A stretch of DNA of 64,000 nucleotides from Massospora cicadina (taxonomy: Eukaryota > Entomophthoromycota > Entomophthoromycetes > Entomophthorales > Entomophthoraceae), in the NCBI GenBank assembly GCA_022478985.1, contig JAKSZP010006603.1, positions 231,479-295,478 of the forward strand, read 5' to 3'. Numbering within the stretch: the first letter of the stretch is position 1; every line of letters begins with the position of its first letter. The translations under genes were made by a program, and so were the position numbers. This document shows positions 45,756 to 56,399 of this stretch, piece by piece. Below the pieces are notes generated by a model. The model saw only the letters and a program-made list of their open reading frames with translations, was not told the DNA's origin and searched no databases.

Positions 45756-45784
45756 GGTAAGCCAAACAGGGGACGGACATTACC
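45756..45784 (-). other. 3' hairpin of M1
   Basis: Outer stem GGTAA/TTACC, inner stem CCG/TGG (one G-U), same length and loop position as in LINE A. Confidence 0.75.
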
Positions 45785-45901
45785 AAACTAAAACTAAAAA
45801 TCATAATAATAAAAATATAGATTCAAAAGAAACGCCCAAAATGGACAGATCAATTGAATCATACCTAACAAAGTATCCAACCAGGTGGGCAGCGAAAACT
45901 G

Positions 45902-47575
45902 CTATCCCTCCATGGTGGATGGGGAAGGGGGATCTGGGGGCTCATCTTCAGCCACATCCATCTCATTACAGAGTAGGGTGCGTGTTAAGGCAGATAGTAG
46001 GGGTGTGGGGGCATTGGCGGCATGGGGTTCGATATCCTTGATGACTGGAACTTCTGAGTAGGTGCCAGCCATCATTATACCAACAATGTATTTGCCCAAA
46101 GTGTCTTCAGCTTTGAGGCAGGCGTCTGGGAATTTAATAAATGTGGCAATGTTGGTTCAGGTTATTTTTGCTTTCAGATTCTGTGCTACTGTTACCACGT
46201 TCTGGATGGCTTCAGTGACATTTTTGTGTAGTTTTCATGTTGATCTTACTTTGTGCAGTAAGATTTATGGGGGATGACGGGAGGTGGAATTCCTCCTTCA
46301 AGTGCAGCTACAGATTTGGTGGCAGCTTTGCAAAGTGGATGGCAATCTGGTGTGGTGGCTGCTTATACTGCCAGCTGGTGGTCGCTGTAGAATGGTTTGG
46401 CATTAGGTTGTGAGACATATTTCTGAGGTAGGAATTTTGCATCCCATTATGCGTTACAGAGCCGCTCAAGTTGCAACATCTGTTCTTTAATGATGTTACC
46501 TGATTTGTCAATTTCATCCAATAATTCCCATAATTTTGGTTGATTTGAATTAAGGAATCAGCGTACAGTTGAGGTTTGTTTGATTCATTTTATAAATGTA
46601 TGAGATCAAACTGGGATCCAATCTAATGTTTGGTTGGATGGATTATTTAAGGCAATGGGGCAAGGTGGGTGCTGATTGGTGGCTGTAGGTGCAGCTGCAG
46701 CAATAGGCATTGGAGGAGGGGAAGGTAGGATCAAAACCCATTTCAGAGTTGGCGTGGGTTGGGTGGCGGATTGGTGGGCATCAGGCAAACTTTTGGTATT
46801 GGTGGAAGTTTCTGAGTATGGGCATTTGTGTTTTGAGTGGTCTAACTCAAAACAGGATGGACAAATCGTCTATCCGCCCTCAACGCGGGCCCAGACCGGA
46901 TGGTTGGGGGCAGATGGTATGGTGGCATGAGGGGGAATTGCCCAAGAAATTTTCATAAATTCAGGGCTGATAGTGGCATATGCCTGAGGCCCGGTGAGAC
47001 GTGTGGTCCCATTTGGGACCACAAATTGTAAGATGGGGTTGGCGCCGTAGGCTGCTAAACCTTCCATCAGCTCCTGGTGGAGCACTTCAGGGGGGAGGTG
47101 GGTGGGCAAACCAGGGAACTGGACCACCAAGGTGGTGTCCATTTGGAGCTGAGTCCGAGTTGTTGGGAGGGGAATATTGTTAAAAATTAACAGCACCATT
47201 GCCGCAGTGGCTGCATCATCTTCACAGGGAAAGCGGAGATCAAAGTACCCCTTATAGGGGCGGAAGTCTATAAAACAGGCTGGTGTCGTCACCGCCTGAG
47301 CCATTTTGATAATGGATTGGTTGTCATAGGGGAAGAATTTCCCATATATGACCCTAAGGCCAAAATGCATGTTGCTCTGGGGGAGCACAGGGGGCAGCAG
47401 GGCACCGCTTGGGTTTGGGTGAGATGGGCATCGAGATCCCTGAGAGGAACAAATCATCCTAAGGGTTTGGAATGACTGGGTGAGCCAGTCCAAGCGCATT
47501 TTCCTGTTGGATGGAAAATGGAAGGGGAGTTTTGTCACTGCCCCACGCTGGGACAGTTGGCAGGGGATTCGATGA
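45902..47575 (-). pseudogene. ORF1 (RNA-binding, CCHC) of M1
   Basis: The likely start is ATGTCATCGAATCCC at about 47575, with a frame change before the long piece 47538-46870 (222 codons). That piece has the conserved core HFGLRVIYGKFFPYDNQS, ACFIDFRPYKGYFDLRFP, LVVQFPGLPTHLPPEVLHQE, and ends HPVWARVEGG. After one stop, the knuckle CPSCFELDHSKHKC follows (near 46808-46850), then a Pro-rich tail and the acidic end EMDVAEDEPPDPPSPS with a stop at 45902. The core is the same protein type as ORF1 of LINEs B, E and K but clearly diverged from them. Confidence 0.7.
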
Positions 47576-47682
47576 CATTGGAGAAAAACTTCATTGTGCG
47601 ATCAAGTGTTTGCTTTTAATTTACTAAAATTAATTTTCTCAGAAAGCTATGTCGAACAGAGAGAGAATCCTGTCCTGATCTT

Positions 47683-50104
47683 GATTTACATTCTATTGTG
47701 CATACCATGCATACCTGAGACCTCAATTTGTCCTGTTGATCCATTTCTAATAGACCAAAATTTTACATGAGTTCTTTAACCTTGTTAATATGATTTTAAA
47801 AAATCCAAGTACCAACAACTATATAACCCGAGAAGCCAATATCTTCCCAGCCTCTTATACCCCTGAAGGCTGCCCTGCAAGTCCCACAATTGCTCCCATT
47901 TCAGAATTTTGTTGTTTATGAGGGCTTATGTATATGTTTTTATATCCATTCCTTATGTACCCCCTAGAATGTCTCTTTCCATAGTCACAAGGGGCTGCTG
48001 AGTCCCTGACAATCTGGGTTCTCCAATAGGCGTAAACAAACCCTATTTTTGACTTCAGTCCTCTGATCATTCGCCAAACTTACAATACCCCACACTCTTT
48101 ACACTCCCTTTGAAATAGAACTTTTTATCATGTTCCACAAAATGCTAAATTCTAAGGGAAATTCATCACAGCGATGGTTACAATCTAATTTCCATTCATT
48201 TAATCAGATGAATTTAATTATGTTAGCTTTAGTCTAATTTAGTTCTTAGCCAGCCATTGATGCTAGGATTAAATAAGCTTCTAAACCTAAGATATTCTAA
48301 TGTATCCTGTTTTGAGGTTAGATTTATAAGTCTGTGAATTTCCTAAATCCAGTTTTACAATTTTATTGTTTCTGATGCATTGCTTATAAAATAAATTATA
48401 TATTTGCATTAATATTAATTCTATATAATAATTATAATTTATAATAACCTTAGATCTATTTATCTGCGCTAGTTCAAGGAAAACCCCCTTGTTTCTGTTG
48501 TTGATTTTGGTGGTATGTAAGCAACTCTAGAAGACTCAAATGGAGTTGGATGGCTTGGCCACCATATCTAGTAAAGTGGCTCACTAGTGAGTAGTCTTTG
48601 TGACTCTTGTGATCCAACATATGTTTTAAGCTTTTATTACTTCTTTTAGATTAAAAACTATTTAAGTTTTTTAGGCACTTTCTTTTGACGTGGCGTTTGT
48701 TATTGCTGATGTAATATCTGAGAACTTGAAAAAACTATGAATTACATTATTCCAAAATCAACTTTTACCAAGATGAAGGGACAGCCTTTTTTCCAAGCAA
48801 AACCAACTCCCTCGACTATCACAACGGTTCTGTTCCCCTCAACTGTGCTAGAGGAAGGTTGGGAGATGATATCTGACTTCTGTTAGTTGAGGCCTCTTGT
48901 GCCTTCCAAGGGACCTCCAGGGGCAGTTATGACGCTTTCTGTGACATCTAAACTTCTGGAGATATTCTTTCTACCTCCCATTATAAAAATGTCACCCATT
49001 GTATGTGGGGCCACAAGTTGCACTCACACTCAGGGAGCCAAAGGAGCTCTTCTTTTAGTGAGTTTTTTGTACTGTGTTAGGAAAATAATGTGCCAAGAGA
49101 AAACTGGCCTGTAAATGTGGCAATTCAACTTTCACATAAACAGACCCAGACTACAGTTTAGAGGTTTAATAAGGGGGTTGAGTGAGGTGGCTGAGGGAAG
49201 GGTGTTTAATCCTAGATACTCTTAAAAAGGAGAGGATGGGGGTTCCATGCAGGGTTGGGGGTACCATTTGTATAAGATTTTAGTATGGTTAACACCTAAG
49301 GTTTCCCCTTCTAACTAGGAAAAAGGTAGATCTTCCATGACATCTAGCTTTAACATTCCAGGAACTGCAAAGTATATAAAACCCTAAATATTAGAAAAAA
49401 AGAAAAAAATAAATTAATATTGTAAATAATAAAATCAAATAAAACAACACCTTACCACTGTTAAGGTACTGGGTTTTAGGGATGTGCATTAGGGAGAGTC
49501 TTAAATGAACAATGATGTCTCAAATTGAGAGAAAATCTATTTTAAAATGTTTGTAAGTATTTGAATGGCCTATTGTAATATTAGGTTACAGTCAAATTTG
49601 ATTGAATCTAATGTTTTGGAAGGATCAAATACTCATTCCAAATGTCAGATTTTGCTTTGGCGTTATATGAACTTGTCTCAATTAATCCTGTGCATACCTT
49701 TACCGCTCAAGATTGGGCATATAGGGGATTCAAAATATTAAAGTTTCTTGTTTGGGGATATCTCAGGGATAAAAAATCGATTGGGAGCGCCCCAGTTGGT
49801 GCCTCTGTTTGGTGAGGGGTTTAGTCCTTATAACGAATCTTTTGATAAGCATTCTTATAATCTATACAAACCTGGCTGCAAATTTTTGGTTATCACTTCT
49901 TAGTTTCAGAGATGATTGTTGGTTTGGGTCTGGGAATTGCACTGGGGGTTGGAAAGGGAAGAAGAGGTGGGACGGCTGCTACCCATCTCTTGTCTAGAGT
50001 ATGCCCCTATATCATCAAGTTGGGCAAGAGAAAAGGCCTTAAGGTTGACCCCATTCTTGCTTCTGAATGGGTTAAAGGTTCTATCCAGATTGAAAGCTGG
50101 GTCC
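47683..50104. other. gene-free AT-rich DNA
   Basis: Very AT-rich between 48100 and 48500. Short open frames at 48887-49114 and 49809-50235 match nothing I recognise. The latter runs across the target duplication into the end of M2, so it is not a gene. Confidence 0.45.
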
Positions 50105-50142
50105 TGGAAACTTACTATATTTTAATTTTAATTTTTAATAGA

Positions 50143-50171
50143 GGCACGCCAACCAGGGGATGGACATTGCC
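50143..50171 (-). other. 3' hairpin of M2
   Basis: Outer stem GGCA/TGCC and inner stem CCA/TGG. Both differ from M1 and LINE A yet still pair. Confidence 0.75.
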
Positions 50172-50284
50172 GAGCACTACCAAAAGTAAATCCATACCAA
50201 AATTTGAAACAACACAGCTGAGGCCCTACAAATGACATAAAAAACCATGAGCTAAACACCAACCAAGTCAGAAGCGAGAACTGT

Positions 50285-51990
50285 TAACTGCCCATGGCGG
50301 AGGGAGAGAGGGGGACCAGGAGGCTAAGCTAGCTCATCTAGGTCTGATAGGCATCGGCACAAAGCAGAGAGCAAGGGCATAGGCGCATCATGGGAGTGGG
50401 GGTCCAGTGAGGGGAGTGGGGCAGGCCAAGGGATACCTTTTTAAGGCAGTCAGAAAGAGAAGTGGCAAGGGACTTCTCACATCTAAGGTGGATGTCGCGC
50501 AAGGCAGAACCTACTTCTTTAACTTTGGGGTGAGGCGGGTCCTCATGTTAAACTTAGCTTGTTGCGCCAAAGCTTTGAGATTGTTGTTGGCAAGGTGGAA
50601 AGGATGGAGGACTTTTCATTTTTGCGGGAAGGTCAGTGCAGGGTCCACAGGAGGTGGGACAAGGCCTTTTGATAAAACCTCAATGGCCAGACTTGTGGCA
50701 TTTTGGAGCAATAAATCAGTTGGGGAGACAAGTATCTCTTCAAATAACTGATGGTTGGATCAGAATATGGGGGCACCTGGGTGAGGCGCATAGTAGCGGG
50801 GGGAGCTTGGCTGCATAGTCAGCACTGATGAACTCTTCAAAGCAAGGAGGGCTGACCAATTTGGATACAGGCTCACCTGATTCATTGACTTCATCCAAAT
50901 AATTTCAGGGATTTTGGCTTATAATAATTAATTCAGGAGAATGTATTGGCATGGGGGAGCGTGGCTTGGGGTAAAGCAAATGTGGCTTAGAATTAACTGG
51001 AGTCCAGTTAGACCCCTGACTGGTTGGTTGAGCAGAAGTGGCTTGAGGACACTGTTCCTGATTGGCTGGGGCAGGCCCAGCTGCAGATTCTGTCCTTTTG
51101 ATAGGAGGGGGAGGAAATCGCCCCAGGGGAAGAAAGTAACTGGATCGGTGATTGGGTCATCATGTGAAAATCAGGTGCATTGGCCGCAGCTTAGGAGTTT
51201 GAGGGGCAGCGCCGTTTTGAATGGTCTAGTTCAAGACAAGTAGGGCAGATGGTGAGCCCTCCATCCACGCGGGCCCAGAAAGGATGGTCTGGGGCAGAGG
51301 GAATGATGGTATGAGGGGGAATTGAGAGGGCAACCTCCAGGGAAGTGGGATGTATGGTTGTGAAGTCCCGATGGCCTGCAAGGCAGGAGGCTTCCATGGG
51401 AACCACAAATTGGAGGATGGGATCTGAACCGTATGCCAACAAGCTGGTCAACAGTCCATTGTATAAAATATTGGGGGTAGATGGGTAGGGAGGCCCGCTA
51501 ACTGAACCACTAGAGTGGTATCAGTGGGCAACTGGGTTTGAGTGGTAGGGATGGGTACACCTTGGAACACCAGGGGAATGGTGGCTGTGATTACCGCATC
51601 AGCTTCACACAAGAAGCCAAGGTCAAAAACCCTTGAAGGGGTGGAAGTTTATGAAGCCAGCAGGATGCAAAAGATCTTAGCAAGTTTGATGATAGGTTAG
51701 TCGGAATACAGGAACAACTTGCCATATTTGACCTGGAGGCTGAAATGCATGGTGCTCTGAGGGAGTATAAGGGGGAAACGGGGCATCGCCTAGTGTGGGC
51801 GAGGTGTAAAGCTAGGTCTTTAGGTGGGACAAAGTGACCAGTCGAGCAGGGGGGCTAGCAGAACCAGCCTGTGCACGTTTCAACAGAGGCCAAAAAACAT
51901 TAGGAGGGGGTGCCCCCTTCCCCACGAGGGGGCAGGGGGCATCAAGCTCGTCAACATAGGGGACTGGAGAGGGTTAACAATGAGTGGAGT
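50285..51990 (-). pseudogene. ORF1 (RNA-binding, CCHC) of M2
   Basis: The best piece (51451-51191) reads MTSLLAYGSDPILQFVVPME, a SIPPHTIIPSAPDHPFWARV segment matching M1 (AIPPHATIPSAPNHPVWARV), and the knuckle CPTCLELDHSKRRC. Upstream core pieces are broken by stops. The C-terminal end reads DELA, a stop, PPGPPLSPSAMG, equivalent to DEPPDPPSPSTMEG in M1. The start is not clear. Confidence 0.65.
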
Positions 51991-52098
51991 TGTGTTTTTT
52001 AAATTAATCGATCAGGATTTGACCATAAAGTGGGAGAATTGAGAGAAAGATACTTTTTCTTATTTGGAAACTTACTTTATTGTTTTCTTTAATAACTA

Positions 52099-52126
52099 GG
52101 TTTACGCCTCCCTCAGGGCGTAAACC
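52099..52126. other. perfect 10-bp inverted repeat
   Basis: GGTTTACGCC (52099-52108) and GGCGTAAACC (52117-52126) flank an 8-nt loop, between M2 and the chromodomain of J, perhaps in the 3' LTR of J. Confidence 0.65.
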
Positions 52127-52251
52127 AAAGCGTAATTCTTATGAAGAATTGGTAACTTAAGGGACAAGATATCATATCTAGGTAGGAAAGAGAAGGTGCT
52201 GAGGTAGTTTTAAAATGAAAATCAGTAATGATATCCTAACAATTGACTCGA

Positions 52252-52352
52252 TTTAAGGAGGTAAACCAGCTGTTATAAGTGGGGTCCCCATTCCAGGTCA
52301 TTAAGTACTGTACCCTGCGCTTAGCCCATTAAGAGTCCAATATCTTTTCTAC
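52252..52352 (-). pseudogene. chromodomain of chromovirus J
   Basis: The minus strand reads VEKILDS, a stop, WAKRRVQYLMTWNGDPTYNS, then WFTSLN. It matches V-E-k-I-L-d-x-r-x-x-x-g-x-x-q-Y-L-v-k-W-x-g-x-x-x-x-x-s-W of HP1-type chromodomains, which direct chromoviruses to marked heterochromatin. Two of the aromatic cage positions (Y, W) are visible. One nonsense codon breaks it. Confidence 0.7.
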
Positions 52353-52469
52353 ATTAAACTTGGGGCTCATTCTATCAGCATAGGCTAAAACTCCGCTGGC
52401 TTCTTACCTTTGGATGGGAAAGGGATGATGTGTGAAAGGAGGTGTGAATTTTCTAGTGTGGGCAGTTCC

Positions 52470-53190
52470 ACATGGATTGATCCTTTATTTAACACCTAGG
52501 AGATAAGTAAAGGAATGCTTAGTTACTCGGCAACCTATAGCATGGCACTTTGAGATGCAAATTCTTGGTATTAATCTTAGCCAAATCACCTACTTGATAG
52601 TCCAGGATTCACTGCATTTCTGTCAGCAAACTGTTTGACATTGTTAGACAATTTGGTCAACTTTTGCTGGACCCGGAGATTCACCTTATGAATGTGCTTA
52701 ACAAAGTTGTCTGATGCTGGAGTATTGTTGTGGATTTGGAATCCAAGGTGAAAGCAGGATTCTAACCCAAGCTGGCATACATTAGTGACACCCCTTTTCA
52801 ACTCATGTAAGGAATTATTGTATAAGAACTGGGCCAAAGGATGATCAGCTGCCCATGTGTGATGAGAGGCGGTAGCATAGCAGTGAAGATACTGCTCCAA
52901 TGACTAGTTAATCCGTTCCGATTGGCCATCAGATTGATGTAGGTATGCCAATGATCTTCAGGGTTTGTCTTTATTAAGTTGCACAATGCCTCCCAAAACC
53001 TTTAGGTAATATCAGTGCCTATATAGCTGATTAGCACCTGAGGCAATTCATGCAAATAATAAACATGTGAAACAAACAGCTGCGCCATCTCTTTGGTTGT
53101 AATGATTAATAAACAGGGAATTAAGATAGCATATTTTGTGAAGTGATCCACTTTTAGCATGAGTGCATCATACCCCTGTGATGTTTGCAA
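52470..53190 (-). pseudogene. integrase of chromovirus J
   Basis: The minus strand reads SQGYDALMLKVDHFTKYAIL (first catalytic Asp in VDHFTK), LFVSHVYYLHELPQVLISYI with GTD (second region, SD changed to SY), an E-x-H-R/NRNGLTSHW segment in place of the catalytic Glu region, then HPLAQFLYNNSLHELKRGVT and, nearer the end, YQVGDLAKINTKNLHLKVPC. The last is the GPY/F-type C-terminal domain. Frame changes separate the three main pieces. Confidence 0.8.
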
Positions 53191-53296
53191 AACTAAAATG
53201 TAAATAACACTTAATTAAGGTTCAAGTCCCTTCTGCTTGTTGGAAAAGATGAAGGAGACCATTTTACCATGTAATATCATTGTTGAGATTATTATA

Positions 53297-53764
53297 TGAC
53301 TGGATGATAAGCCCTGAAGAGCTACGGTGGAATGACAAAAATTCACCAATTAGGATGATATAAACGAGTATTCAAGTGCCTTAAGATGAGGCGATATTGG
53401 GTTATAACAGCTTATTATTGGATCGCCTAAAAATGTGGCAACAAAACAAAATTGAAAATCAACAAATATTATTTAGATCGCCTTGAACTAAGGTAATAGA
53501 GAATTGAAGAACACCATTTCAAAACCAGTGAGATTTGGCGGAATAGAATATTCTAAGCTAAATGAACGGTATCATCCAAAGTCATTGATATATAAGTAAG
53601 ATTGGATGATTGAAAGAGTGGTTGTTAATAGTAGAGTGAGAGTGGAGCAGCAAGTACCCGTTAAACTTTATTAAATAAATAAAAGTGTTTTTGGGGTAAT
53701 TGCTCCATATTTTATTAAATTTTTAAGGGTTTGGAGGACTAACAATCCTCATATCATCCATTCA
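53297..53764 (+). repeat. 5' LTR of element G
   Basis: It starts TGACTGGATGATAAG and ends CATCCATTCA. Sequence starting TGGTCCACTG follows at once, the usual place and start of a primer-binding site. The inverted copy at 43832-44346 supports both ends. Confidence 0.75.
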
Positions 53765-53897
53765 TGGTCCACTGATTTTGACTTGTGTAAACCTTATGGC
53801 GTATTCTAGTAGTATCGCCCAGAATTATAACAGTGGTGCTCATTACAGGGGGTCCATTGATTAACCACCAAAAAATAAAATCTCTCTAGTTACTGGC

Positions 53898-55320
53898 TAT
53901 GTCTCATCAGCCCTGCTTTGATGGGGAATCTTCATGCAGCACTGCACTAGCTGACTATGAGGAACTCAAAATCACTTTAAACGTGGTGCTTAATAAACAG
54001 GACAAACTTTTTCAAGAGTGGAACGCCATTATGCACCAGCTTAACACCATTTTTAGTCAAATGTAAATTCTGGGACCACAAACAGGCAACTTGCTGATCG
54101 TCTAGATGACACTACCAAATGACTGCATTGCGCAGAGAGAAAATTGACCTGTACCTCCCAGCCCTCTATTTGGGAAGAGGAAAAAAATGACAAGACGGGG
54201 AACAATATGATGAGAAATATGATGCTGGCCGGAGTTACTACACCCAGGAGGGTAGATCTTGATTTGAGTATGAATCAGAGCGCCAATTCCCTCAAGTGCT
54301 GGAAGTACTGCCCGCCGCAGAGGCCCAAACTACCTCTGAAGCAGCGGACATCCCAACCTCCACTGGACCAGCTCCTCATTGAGAGATAGTTTATAAGTCT
54401 CAACCCATTCCTCAGTACATCCTGAAAAGTCACATTTATGAGTGGGATGAGTAGGTCAATATCAAGATGCTGCATCTGTTAAATTGATATGGTAATATCC
54501 ATGGCTTCTTCAAACGTTTTGAGTTTGCAGTGGAAGGTAACTTGAAACGGTGTAAACCTAAACTGTTGATATCTGCCTTGGTGTCAGGAGTGCTATCAAG
54601 TCACCTGCTGCCTTCTAAGCAGCTCCATTAACTACCAAGAAGTAAAGGATACTGTGCTTTGACTATTTAATTGTACCTCAAAAAGTTGCAGTGAAAGGCG
54701 GAGTTCTTGCCTATCAGATTATACCATAATGAGACTCTCACAGAGTTTGCTGACTATTTACAGTGGAAGCTCAAATGCTGATTGGGGCAGGTTATTTAGC
54801 AAAAGCTGATGTGTACATCGCAATCACCTCTATGGTAAAGCCATACCAAGAGCTTCATTATGTCATATCTCCTTTTGTGGAAGATGACGTTCCCCTGCTC
54901 AAACTTGTGCAGTTCTTGCGCCATATCTCCCCTAACTTCCCTCTGCCTAATATGGAGTGGAAGCATACCTCCGCTGCTGGACCCTTTTATTTGGGGGAAT
55001 ACACACGTCCTGCCCAATTACTGCTTAGTAACCCCAGCCTTACTATGATTCTGCGCCTCGTCATTGACTGAATTACACCAAACAGTTTGACTTACGCCCT
55101 GGCCCCATTTATTAAAGTTGCAAGCATCCCAAATGCCAACCTAGACTTAGTTATATCAAGTGACAGCAATTGTCCTACTGACCTGGCCCTGGTTACACTG
55201 AACGTCAACAAAATTATCAGCCTGGTCCAACTTATGAGAATCAAGGATGAGGCTCTAATGGGGTTAATTGCTATGAATGTGTTGCTCTGTCCATCTGGCA
55301 TGGAGTCACCCTAATCATCA
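53898..55320 (+). pseudogene. gag of Ty3/gypsy element G
   Basis: The first frame starts ATG at 53898 (MSHQPCFDGESSCSTALADY) with a helix-rich EELKITLNVVLNKQDKLFQE stretch, and stops after 56 codons. Later pieces include FFKRFEFAVEG and INYQEVKDTVL, matching the Z Gag, and a capsid-like stretch (54763-55071: LIGAGYLAKADVYIAITSMV, then KPYQELHYVISP). The region is broken by many stops. No knuckle or protease can be recognised before 55320, and pol was not found downstream. Confidence 0.6.
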
Positions 55321-56206
55321 TGTTCACTAAGTGCACCAGGATCAATACTACCAGGGAAAAGATGAAGCAGAGTAGAGATGGGACTCTCTAACTCCGCTTT
55401 CTCAGCCCCAAATGCCTCATATGAATCAAATTGTAGTATATCCAGGGAAGTCACTCAATACAATGACGGGATTTTAAACCAGCAATTAGTTAAAGGAGTG
55501 AACATAATGTCATTATGCTGGAATTTCAGTTGACCACATAACCAACATATTGACCAAATAATTAATTTGACAATTATTTATAGTCAAATTATCTCTGTAA
55601 TGGTCATCAACTTGAGAGATTATTGTTAGGAATAATCCCCAATGATAATGAGCATAAATTCAATGAGGGATTAAGACCCAATAGTTAAATTATAGCAGTA
55701 AATCATCTAATATCTTGGCAGCAGTCGCTGACTGATGGGATTATTGTTGGGGATCAACTTGATGATATTAAGCATAAATTTGATGAGGGAACAACAATCA
55801 ATAGTAAAAATATTGGTATTTGTTTAGAGCGGAATGAGGGGGAGTCATTAGCAACTACCTAGGCATTCTTTTTGGGATTCAACTGTGATGACCAAAATTA
55901 CTCAAGATCAAGATTCAATATCTCTGTCTGATGATATTGTAAAATCCCCATAAAAGATATCTGATTATTGTTTAGACTGACAATCAACCCTTTAGAGTTA
56001 TCAGCCTCCTCTGAAGGATGATGGTAAGCTATCCAATGGGGCATAATATCAAACAAGAAGGTCGGTCTCATTTAATAAGAAACTTATCAGATCTGAACAT
56101 CACAAGTATGGCAATAATAGTCAACGATATCATTATATAATAGGAAAGATCTTACCTCAAGTGCAGCCCAAAATCCTCTTGAAGAACTATTAAATCTACT
56201 TCTATA
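55321..56206. other. non-coding DNA with two similar ~70-bp units
   Basis: Units at about 55618-55690 and 55738-55808 share GATTATTGTT, AAGCATAAATT/GAGCATAAATT and GATGAGGGA/AATGAGGGA. The rest shows nothing I recognise. Confidence 0.45.
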
Positions 56207-56234
56207 AATATTCCTCATTTCAAATTTATTGCGG

Positions 56235-56263
56235 GGAAGGCCGACCATGGGACGGACATTTCC
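56235..56263 (-). other. 3' hairpin of LINE K
   Basis: Outer stem GGAA/TTCC and inner stem CCG/CGG, loop TCCCATGGT, followed by CAATAAATTT. Confidence 0.75.
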
Positions 56264-56399
56264 AAATATGACTCAGAACAGACAAACTTAGTACCAGGGG
56301 AGGCACCCCAGAGAATCGATGCTATCTCTTGTTGCCAGCGGGAACGCCACTTATGGGGAGGGGAGGGAACGTGTGAAGGGGCCGTAGCCACTATTGAGC

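Larger units (their letters stand above)
45742..47665 (-). mobile_element. ORF1-only LINE M1 (non-autonomous)
   Basis: A 1.92-kb insertion with target duplication ATTTCTGTCCTGATCTT (45725-45741) and AATCCTGTCCTGATCTT (47666-47682; 15 of 17 identical). It contains a 5' leader, ORF1 with knuckle, about 160 bp of 3' UTR, the family I 3' hairpin, TTAAATAAAA and an A-rich end. There is no endonuclease or RT between ORF1 and the 3' end. M2 has the same structure. Confidence 0.8.
50122..52064 (-). mobile_element. ORF1-only LINE M2 (non-autonomous)
   Basis: A 1.94-kb insertion flanked by TGGAAACTTACTATAT (50105-50120) and TGGAAACTTACTTTAT (52065-52080). Structure equals M1: leader, ORF1 with knuckle, short 3' UTR, family I 3' hairpin and an A/T-rich repeat tail (TTAAAATT type). 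It has no ORF2. The two elements align along their length and have separate targets, so they are independent insertions of one ORF1-only design. Confidence 0.8.
52250..53296 (-). mobile_element. Ty3/gypsy chromovirus J, 3' part
   Basis: Integrase followed directly by a chromodomain defines a chromovirus. Element G interrupts J at 53296. M2 lies just downstream (52064). No LTR of J could be paired within the window. Confidence 0.75.

Noticed and set aside
49809..50235. Overlapping open frames with a Gly/Lys-rich stretch as a gene
   Set aside because: They run across the target duplication into the 3' end of M2, so the reading is accidental.
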